From contig NDFF03000370.1 in the NCBI GenBank assembly GCA_002150815.3, forward strand, positions 434,001-498,000: DNA of 64,000 bases, written 5' to 3'. Positions 55,875 to 64,000 of the stretch are shown one piece after another. The stretch is from Grammothele lineata. Its lineage: Eukaryota; Basidiomycota; Agaricomycetes; Polyporales; Polyporaceae. Numbering within the stretch: the stretch's first letter is position 1; every line of letters begins with the position of its first letter. Under the pieces are notes generated by a model. That model did no database searches. It was not told the origin of the DNA and saw only the letters and a program-made list of their open reading frames with translations. Made by a program: the position numbers and the translations under genes.

Positions 55875-56788
55875 CGGTTGCGCCTTCTACCAGTTTATAA
55901 CTGAGCTGTGGAAAGGCGTTACTCGTAAGATTGAGTACGTCAGAATATCGGTTTTACCTTGTCCTAAGTATCCTTGAGGACGAAAATTCGACATACGCTC
56001 AGTGGTTACTAGGTTATACCAGTAATTTGCAGCCCGAGCGTGGATGCGACGCCCGGTGATGAGTGCACTGAAGGAGATATAGGGACGGTGGTGGTCCGGC
56101 GAGGGCGGGTACTACCGAAAAGGTCGGATGGCCGCCGGGTCCAATATACATACCCGAGGGGTGTGTACCTAATCAGGGAAGGAACATGAATAGAACAGGT
56201 CCCGGGCTAAATTCAAAGGATTCCTTGGGAAGCGATACAGCATCCGGTTTGACCACAGCTCTCGCCGGTCGCGGTTCTACAAATGTCTCGGGACCGTAGG
56301 CATAGCGCCCGACTATATAACCATTTGCAGGCCCGTCATTGTTTGGGTGTTCAGCGTTCAAGATCCGGACATACGGCTTAAAAGAATGCTATCCGAGCCG
56401 GGCAATGCGTATTGGCCGGATCGATTCGAGGTGTAGACACCAGACTCCTCAGAGTGTAAGTCCGAGGTGGTACACCTTTCGATTGCTGCGACCTTGAGAT
56501 CGATGCACAGCTGCCAGTGGCCACCTTGAGGTCTATCTGGTGCGCGGAGATATGCAGAAGATAGAACATTTTACGTGTGAAGTGTGCTTGGCTAGCATAT
56601 GGGAGTGTGAACCGTCCGCAGCAGGAGAGGAGTCTCAAAAGGACTGTATATGGAAGCTGTCTCTTCAGCACCAGTTACGGTGTCCTACAGCTGTGCACTT
56701 GTCAATACCTGAAGACTTGCGGGTTTCATGTGCACAACTTACCGTCAGTCGCAGTTCCGCCACATTGGAAAAATTACGACGTTTCGCA
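55875..56788. other. Intergenic, F-box-like promoter and EFM3 3' end
   Basis: No gene recognised in 0.9 kb. A plus frame over 56540-56932 overlaps the EFM3 3' coding exon and is a shadow. Confidence 0.45.
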
Positions 56789-58172
56789 TCACGACGTGAA
56801 CTTACGCTCGATTTTGAATATCTTCACGACTTGTGTCGCCGAGTCTTGGCCGAGTTCTGCGGTGCCTGTAAAGATGTTTTGGGTGACGGGAATCGCACAG
56901 ATCTTTTCGATCGTGAGCTGTTTCTCTGCTAGGAAGATTTCAGACGATGAAGCGAGTGTACGATCAGGAATGCACTTACCAGCTTGCCGTAGGAAGTCCG
57001 ACATAGTCTCCTCGTTGCGAAGAGTGAGTGCAATGTAGGCGATAGGCCTTTTGGTGAGGTCTTCTGAAGACAGTGCGACATAAAGGATAGCGACTAGTAG
57101 AGGGATTGTGGAGGGCTCATACACCTGATTGCATCGTTCAACCAGTGGATGATTGTGGTCATAACGTCACTTACCAGATCAGCTCCGAGGACTACGTCGG
57201 GCTTCACTCTATCTGCCAGGAATGCGTGAAGTATGGGTATCCTTTCAGGATCGAGAGCGTCCGACCAGTCAAGACACTGTACATTGAGATCTGGATGTGA
57301 ATGCGAGGGGTCTGCTCTCGTTCAGCAACACGAATGCACCAAAAAGAAGACGATGGCATACTACATGGCAATCGTAGGTTGACCTCACAGCGCCGTAAAA
57401 CCGGCTCATTGAGGTCGGTAAGCCATAGAGAAGGTGATTCTGAAAAGGTGGAGCCGAGTTGAATAGACGCTGTTATAGCTCCTAGGAAACCGGCGCCGCA
57501 TCCCAATTCCATCACTCTCCGACTGACGACCAAATCTGCATTCGGTTAGTTCGAGGTAAGGCTGAAATGCGGCAAGAGCCTACCAGGGTTCTCTAACAGA
57601 TATTGCGCGAGAATCAAACTTGCAGACCATGTCCTAAGGCCTGTAGTGCCGCCTTCAATTGTGGTACGTGACTCGACCAAAGTGGCACTCGAGCAACCCG
57701 GAAGGAGCGAGCCGTCGGACGAGTTCCCTGAGGGCCAGACATACGTGAGATATGAGGCAACCGGTCGTGTGAATCCAACGTTCTTTCTGCGAGGTTCGTA
57801 CGCTCAGTGAAGTGCTCATACTGACTATGTGGACGTACGATATTTTGTCCTGCATCAGTTCGACATGGTAGGTATAGATGCGTTCGTCCAGTTCATCCTA
57901 AGTTTCAAGTCAGAAACCGAAAACAGGTCCCCTCCGATAGCACTGCATGCCTCGCCGTCTATGAGGTTCTCTAGCCAATCGATGGCCCATTTCCAGAAGG
58001 ACAGCTGGTATTGAGTTGAGGGCGGATACTCCTTGAAGTGAGCGTTGAGCAGAACTTTCTCTAATAGGAATTTATGCGCAGAGGCAAATGAAACATCAGG
58101 CTTCAAGATGTGTCTGGGAGATTTCAGTGTTGCATATGCGCGCAACACGTCGAAGAGCGGGTGCGGCAACAT
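56789..58172 (-). CDS. EFM3: EFM3/FAM86-family protein-lysine methyltransferase, 358 aa
   Basis: Class I SAM-dependent enzyme expected to methylate a lysine of elongation factor eEF2 (yeast EFM3, human EEF2KMT). Exons on the minus strand: 58172-57951, 57897-57839, 57786-57584, 57535-57365, 57314-57175, 57124-56980, 56925-56789 (359 codons). The FAM86 N-terminal region is visible: FLLEKVLLNAHFKEYPPSTQ and YQLSFWKWAIDWLENLIDGE. The catalytic domain follows: GGTTGLRTWSASLILAQYLL, RRVMELGCGAGFLGAI (SAM motif I), SLWLTDLNEPVLRRCEVNLR (motif II acid), LDWSDALDPERIP, VVLGADLVYEPSTIPLLVAI (the ADL-Y post-I motif) and RNEETMSDFLRQA. Intron 1 (57898-57950) must use a GC donor; no GT donor keeps the frame. 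The first Met at 58172 fits the family's short N-terminus. Confidence 0.9.
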
Positions 58173-58264
58173 TTGGATCACAAGGTGTTCGGCGCTTGCG
58201 GGCTCGGCTAGACATACTTACGCGCAAAGGCCTGCCCTGAAGCGCCACGTGATGTTCTGAAGAA

Positions 58265-59758
58265 ATGGGACAAAATTTGCCAGCACGCCTCACCATGCTC
58301 GTCCACCTCGCCCAGGCTTCTCGTCGACCAGCACGGTCATGGCTCGCGCTCGCCTCGTGCAGGCACTACGCGTCCAAAGCTGAGGGTGGCCCGGAGAGCC
58401 CCTTCAAAGAAGGACCTACCTATGCCCAATGGCTGCGCACGGAGGGCCCCAAGTTCCGGGATCCACACAAGCCCAAGAACTGGCTCGGCGGTGAAGTAGT
58501 TGAGTCCGTCTCTTTCCGAGTGATGTCTTTCGGCAGAGCTAACTTTTGGTCCCTTCAGCCCTTTCCGTTGAATCCCACGTTCAAGCCCCCTACTCCCATT
58601 TCCGACACCGTTCGTTCCGCCATCTGGAATGAGTATATGACTGCCCCTAGCGAGGCTCGTGTACGTGCATTGTCGCAACGGTTTGGCCTAAGCATTGCTC
58701 GCGTCGACGCGATCCTCCGGCTGAAGGGTCTTGAGGAGCACTGGAAGAAGGTTCGTTGTCATCGTCGTTTCTATTACCCCCCCTTCTGCGCCCGGCGTTC
58801 TACAGGATGAGTTTAAATCGATTAGTCTTTAAGATGCCTATACGGTACATGGTTAGACAAACTTACATGCATGGCTTTCTGACTACGTAGTGGCTTATTA
58901 ACTCATCGTTATTCGTCTTTACTGACCTTCCTTTTCAGGTACAGTTGACGCTACTCTCTTATGTCAACATAGTTTACTGACAATGCCATTCGATGTTTCG
59001 AATTCCCAGGAGGTAAGTTTCTGTTCTTTGCCCCTCTCTTTGATGAGAACTTCATTATCATTCGCGTTTGGAAGACTGCCGTTGTGCCTTACATCACACG
59101 GACTCTGGTTACACCATTTCAACCCCATCTGACTCTTCGCGCTGTCATCTTGTGCGATCTTTACTCATTATTGCACTTCAGAACAAACAACTTCAGACCG
59201 GTTTCCTCCAGAACATGGAGCATATCTTGGGTGTTGAGGAAGATTGGAGTACTTCCGTAGCTCGCCGAGCTGCACAGGAGCTCGGCGAAGACGCTGTAGA
59301 AGCTGACCAGATATCAGAAGCTACTAAGGATGTTGCGCGCGCGCGTTACCAGCGACTCTTTTGGGAACCTGTCGTAGACGGCAAGGTACGCGCATGTCTC
59401 AACTACTCTGTGCACGCATGCTAACGACCATTTCCAGACGCCTGTGACGTCCGTCTCCCTTAGTCACGCTAAACAGGATGCTGTGAAATCGACGCAGCTG
59501 AAAGAGGCGTCTATGCTCAAGAAGTTGCGCCACCTCAAGCAGGAGACACAACCGGACGTTGTTGTTGAGCGTCCTGGACGCACCACTATCCGTTTCGTCG
59601 ATGCTGGTGTCAAGTTCGTTGACGTCAAAGACCGGATACAGCGCGTGAATGCTTCGAAGCGTCGCGCAACGCTCAAGCGCGAGCGTAGGCAACCGGAGCC
59701 CTCAGATGGCGCTACTGTGGGTCAGTCTACGGAATCTGCACCGTCCGTCTCGGCTTAG
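58265..59758 (+). CDS. Mitochondrial small-subunit ribosomal protein mS45 (Bot1 family), 316 aa
   Basis: Fungal mitoribosome protein (PF12298; S. pombe Bot1, yeast MRPS35). Exons: 58265-58498, 58559-58750, 59182-59385, 59438-59758 (317 codons). A basic, hydroxylated N-terminus (RRPARSWLALASCRHYASK) looks like a mitochondrial presequence. The conserved core is GPTYAQWLRTEGPKFRDPHK, KNWLGGEVPFPLNPTFKPP, ARVRALSQRFGLSIARVDAI, LRLKGLEEHWKK and NKQLQTGFLQNMEHILGVEE, then TIRFVDAGVKFVDVKDR. Intron 1 (60 nt) has no in-frame stop, so retention would add 20 residues; it is spliced here because that restores GEVPFPLNP. Intron 2 (58751-59181) is long and contains a candidate 3-nt exon at 59010-59012. 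The start could also be Met at 58295. Confidence 0.88.
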
Positions 59759-61804
59759 CATACTCTTCTCTCGCTGTATGTTACTACAATGGATCTAATT
59801 GTCGCTATGATATATTGCTTTGGACAGGATCAGAGGTCGTGATAGTTGAATGGATTCTGTGAGAAGCTGAGCGTTTTGTGCGGTTCTGCTACATTGTCAA
59901 CGAGTGAAGATCGTTATGGTGTCTGTTTTCAAGGGTAAACTGAAAGGGGGCTAAACCGCGAGGCCCCGAACCAGGTACGATGCTGTGCCAGTTGCTTCCG
60001 CCCGCGCTAACTACCGCATTCCCGCTCTTGTCCATTTGCGAAGTTACGGTCTCGCGGGTCTGGACGGATACGCAAGAACGCAGACCGCGGCGATATGCCA
60101 GCGAATGGCGCCGCTGCGGAAACAGACCGCGCAGCGCGGTCTGGCAATCGCGCGCCGCAGGTGCGCATGTGTCACTGACCGCCTTCACCGAGCTCAAGGA
60201 TAGGGGCACACACGCATCGGAGGGGCAGATGGAAATGCGCAGATGCGCGCGGCTCCACTCAGAACTGGCGGTCCGACGGCACTACGTACGAAGCACGCGT
60301 GTCGACGTCGAGGAGCATGTACTGTCCCGGTATCCGTGCATTCCGGGACGGCGGCTGGGACAGCGCATCCGTCGCGGATGCAAATGTCACCGGACGCGGG
60401 TATGGGATGGGGGTTCGGGCAGCTGAGGTATGGGCCCGAGGGCGCTGACTTTACTGTGTTTTCTATGTAGATTTCTGTTCCCGCGGGACGGGCGACCTTC
60501 AGGGGCAGCCAACCTCCAAGATCGCTGCTGCTGAGTGCTGCTGGTGCCCGCCGCCATGTGTGCGTCATTTGGAGTCTGGCTCCATAGCATTGGTAGCACA
60601 TTTGCTAGGACTGGGTAATGAGCTGGTATATGCTTACGGTGCATCCGAGTGTGGCTGACGGGATACTCAATAACCAGCCAACGCGCAGCTGAGCGAAATC
60701 CAATGGGAGACTGAGGCCTAAGGTACCAACGAATACACCCGGCTCTTCGAGTCGCGCGGGTATATCGTACACAAAAAAGACGCAAAACGCTTCCCACAGC
60801 TCCGAGGTCTTAGGGCGAACCTTTCAGCCCCTCCCCAGGCCCTGCACACAGAGCGGCCGATCTCTCGACCACTATCCACCGCCCGCCCAACGTTCCCGGA
60901 TTGTCGGTTTCTGTCAGCCGCACCCAGCCTCAGCACGACCGAAGGCCCTGTCGATCCCGCGCGCGAGCCGCCCCGTTTCGCAGCCGATACATCTGCCCAT
61001 GTACTGGCGTACGGATCCGCGCCCGCCGGGATCGAGCCCGCGGTGGCTCGCGCGCGGGTGCGGGCGCAGCGTCGCAGAGAATCACGCGCCGCGATCGAGC
61101 GAACCGTGACCGCGCAACCGCGCGGCGCAGCGGCAGAAGACCTCACCTGCCGAGATTCGATACCGACACATCGACATCGACCTGGACGCAGCGCGGCGCG
61201 GCGCCTAGGCTCTCGAAGAATGCAGAGGGCTGACAGGTACAAGTGCTATACAATGACGGCCCCGCGCGCAGTCACCGATCGCGCGCCGGTCATGCGGCGC
61301 GGGAGGGCGGTCGATGGCCGGTGCGCTCGGGACTTCGAAGGGCGGGCCCGCTGGTGCGCCGGCGGCTTGGCGCTGGCTTCCGTGGTTTACGGTGAGGGTG
61401 GTAAGGCCCGCTGTGGGGGGAGAAAAGGTGAAATAGATGATGGATATGATAACGAATAAGACGGGTCTCTACGCTAGAAGACGGACACGGAGGGGACGGG
61501 GGTTATTGATACAACAGACGGGGAGGGAGCGGATACACGATACACGCGGGACAGTAGGAGATTCGTAGCGGTAGAGTATAGTCGAAGGAGCCGTCCGGTG
61601 GGCTACTATACACAGAAGTACACTACCGGAAAAGAACAGCCGGGAAACACGGCACACGGTAAACCGAAAGAAGTAGTGATGTTAGCGAGGAAGAGGGGGA
61701 CATTGGCACGGTATGGTTTTTCGAACCTGTGGGGGAGGGGGGAGGAGGGCGCATGGGTCACGGTCGCTAGAAGTGCGAGGCAGAGGGACTACCAGTACGC
61801 TGGA
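59759..61804. other. GC-rich gene-poor stretch with a 21-bp palindrome
   Basis: No gene recognised in 2 kb. Frames at 60718-61242 (-) and 61043-61459 (+) are arginine/alanine-rich, overlap in opposite directions, and look like GC-rich chance frames. A perfect palindrome at 60123-60143 is listed separately. The right end is the 3' region of the zinc-finger gene. Confidence 0.4.
60123..60143. repeat. Perfect 10+1+10 palindrome
   Basis: CAGACCGCGC (60123-60132), one base, then GCGCGGTCTG (60134-60143). It has the shape of an operator for a dimeric DNA-binding protein. No gene is adjacent within 360 bp. Confidence 0.65.
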
Positions 61805-63310
61805 CTAGCGGCCACCGTGCATACGCTTATGCTGGTTGAGGTTATCGCGGCGACAGAACACCTTCCCACACCCAGGGAAGTCACACTGGTGCGCTGCAAA
61901 CGGGCACAGTCAGAACCTCAACGCTCCAGTCCAGCCCAGGGCCCACTCACGCTTCTTGTTCGTGTGGAGGCTGGCAACATGCCGCTTGAGGTGCTCCCCC
62001 CGTCCAAAGCACCTCCCACACCCGGGCACGAGGCACACGTACACCCGCGCCGACAGCCCGCCCTTGGCGACCTCGTCCTTGGTCGGCACCCGCCTCCCGC
62101 GCGTCTTCTTCATGAGCGGCGCGTCGGGGAGCAGCGCCTCCGCCATGCTCGTCGCCGACGCTGATGCCGACGCGGAGGAGGAAGAGGCGGCGGAGGCGGT
62201 CGAGTCTCCGCGTTTGCGCCGGCCTTGGGTCCGCGTGCTGGAACGCAGGCTCCGCCGCTTTGCCGGCACATAGTCGTCGTCGCCCTCTTCAGGTTCGCCG
62301 TCTTCCGCGGCGCCCTCCGAGGGATCCCAGTCGTCCCCGGACGAGACGCTCGCGGTAGGGCTCGCCGCACGGGCTCGTTTGCGTTTCCGGGAGGGTACGC
62401 TCGCGGCACTCGCGTCCTCTTGGTCGGCGGGGTGCGTAGAGCTCGCGAAGCCCCCGAGGACGAAGCGCGGGTCGCACGCGTCCGGGAGGGGCGCGGCAGA
62501 CGCGGAGAGCCCGGGGGAGACCTCGGCCATGTTCACGAAGCGGGGCACGTCGTCCCCGCCGCCCTCTGCGCCGCCGCTCAGGCTGGAGTGTTGGGGCCCG
62601 GGGCCGAACATGGCTTGGCCGGCGTGGTACGGGCGCAGGGCGTGCGAGGCGAGCGTGGAGTTGGCGTCGGCGTCGGCGTCGGTGGAGAGCCCGTGAGGTT
62701 GGTTCCCGGCGAAGGGAGGGAGGTACCCGGAGGGCCCGGTGTAGAAGTCGATGAGCTCTTGGTGCTTATCTGCAAAGTCGAGCATCGTGTCCTCGAAGGG
62801 CGGTGGCGGAGAGGAAGAGGAAGAGGACGAGGAAGAGCCGAAGGCGTATGGGTCCGCGACTTGCGGGTTCTGTTGATGTTGGTGTGGGTCGAGGAGGAGC
62901 GGCCAGGGCCGGTGGGTGTAGGGCAGGTCGGCAAAGGAGCTAGCGGCGGGGTGGGCGATATCGGTACAGTCGGGGGTTTCGTGGGTGGTATCTGGTGGGT
63001 CCGACACCGGGGCTCCCTGCGAGAAGGGAGAGCCTATGGGGTAAGTCGAGCGGAGGGACGAAGGGGCGAATTGGGACTGCTGATAGAGCGGCATCTGGCG
63101 GGGCGTGCTGGAGGACGAGGGGCGGTGGTAAGAGGCGCTGGGCATGGGTGCGAGGGCCGGCGCGGTGCTGGATCCACCGTCGGCCACCTGATCGCTGAGG
63201 GTATCATAGCGCTGTTGCCCCGCCTGTGTGCTCTGGGCAGTGGGAAGGTGCACGGGGGTGGGGCCGGGGCCGGGGCTGTAGGAGAAGTGGAGGCGGATTG
63301 CAGTGTCCAT
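61805..63310 (-). CDS. Two-zinc-finger (C2H2) transcription factor, Msn2-like, 482 aa
   Basis: Exons on the minus strand: 63310-61951 and 61893-61805. The first 400 residues are Pro/Ser/Ala-rich with homopolymer runs (nine Ser near SSSSPPPP), acidic patches (EGAAEDGEPEEGDDDYVP) and basic nuclear-localisation-like runs (SRKRKRARA, GRRKRG). The DNA-binding region is at the very end: finger 1 YVCLVPGCGRCFGRGEHLKR with HVASLH, then HTNKKPHQ across the only intron, then finger 2 CDFPGCGKVFCRRDNLNQH with KRMH, and four more residues. The helices RGEHLKR and RRDNLNQ match those of yeast Msn2/Msn4, so an AGGGG-like site is predicted (inference). Stopping at exon 1 would lose finger 2. An in-frame Met exists upstream at 63442; 63310 was chosen because it begins the conserved-looking part. 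Confidence 0.85.
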
Positions 63311-64000
63311 GGTGCTGAATGGATGCGGTATGAGTGGAAGGTCTGTCGGGTGCGGAGGTCGAGCGACTATAAACTCGCAGGGAGCGGAACTTTGAGCTGG
63401 GTGAATGGCTGTGAATGGACTCGGAGAGGCGGATGAGCGCAAAAGGCAGGGGTCGGAGCGTAATCAAGGGCAAAGGCGTGACTAGCTAGGGTAGCCAATG
63501 AGATGGAGGCAATGCCAATCGCCGTAGCAATAGGCCTCGCAATAGCTCTGCCACGGTCAACGGCGACTCAATCTCCTGGCAAGCGATGTCGAGAAATAGC
63601 CCTTCGTCCTAGTTGCGACTCGGCAGGGAGGACAACGCTGGAAGTTCGGTGGAAGTTACAAGGATCATTAGACGAGGCTGGGCCCTGAGAGAGCCCGAGC
63701 GGTATAGAATGGAGAGGACCAGATCCTGTGGACGAGCATATCGGGGAGTGTCGGAGGGAGGGAGTCACATCGGGAGCAGCCATCGGGCGCGGAGCGGTCG
63801 AGGGCCGAGAACCCCTGTCGATCCATGGGCGAGAGACAGCTGGTCCACTCCCTGTCAGCACTGTGACACGAACGTGCCCAACGTCCTAGCCAGACACGGC
63901 TGCTGAACACATCATGAGGGAGCAGCACTCGGCGTTCAGCGAAGCCAGCTGTCAGCATTGCCACCTCTCGGCTCTTCCCGTCGCCTATCATTTTTCGCTC
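63311..64000. other. Upstream region of the zinc-finger gene
   Basis: Promoter and leader of the minus-strand transcription factor, then unassigned sequence to the window end. Short frames only; no gene recognised. Confidence 0.45.

Noticed and set aside
60718..61242. 174-residue minus frame opposite a 138-residue plus frame
   Set aside because: Both are Arg/Ala-rich with no domain; chance frames in GC-rich DNA.
63311..63442. Upstream in-frame start for the zinc-finger protein
   Set aside because: The added 44 residues (Ser/Pro-rich) look like translated leader; start at 63310 preferred but not proven.

Overview
The window is nuclear DNA from a filamentous basidiomycete. Genes are dense, on both strands, and broken by many short introns (mostly 46-110 nt, GT-AG). 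Two tandem laccases with a phenylalanine at the axial copper position, together with the overall gene set, suggest a white-rot mushroom, probably a polypore; the order is an inference. Every gene model was built by hand from splice junctions. For almost all genes the summed exon lengths are an exact multiple of three, and the proteins match known families.

Left part (1-26 kb): a 17-exon chitin synthase (+), pantothenate kinase (+), a protein with three homeodomains (+), a gene-poor stretch (12.9-15.7 kb), the lysophospholipase NTE1 (+, 21 exons), a tiny stand-alone double-stranded-RNA-binding protein (+), and the HOPS/CORVET subunit VPS33 (+).

Middle (26-40 kb): a small YABBY/HMG-like protein (+); a large F-box/LRR protein ending in a CaaX box (+); the exosome cofactor LRP1/C1D (-), which shares a 179-bp divergent promoter with the spliceosome subunit SF3B5 (+); a large SAM-dependent methyltransferase (+); and a NIPA-type magnesium transporter (-).

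Right part (40-64 kb): two tandem laccases (+) sharing intron positions and a core promoter element; a WSS1-type DNA-protein-crosslink protease (-); a 1597-residue adenylation-carrier-membrane enzyme (+) whose C-terminal half has the plan of bacterial epsilon-poly-lysine synthetase (Pls-like); an intronless F-box-like protein (-); an eEF2 lysine methyltransferase of the EFM3/FAM86 family (-); mitoribosomal protein mS45/Bot1 (+); and an Msn2-like two-zinc-finger transcription factor (-).

Most genes are single-copy housekeeping genes. The accessory content is the laccase pair and the Pls-like synthetase. The synthetase is the best candidate for an undescribed system: an acyl-CoA-synthetase-type adenylation domain joined to three membrane/left-handed-beta-helix modules. 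A second theme is splicing: very small exons (6, 14, 15, 15 nt and perhaps 3 nt) and GC-AG introns are needed to restore conserved motifs, so automatic annotation has probably mis-modelled several of these genes.
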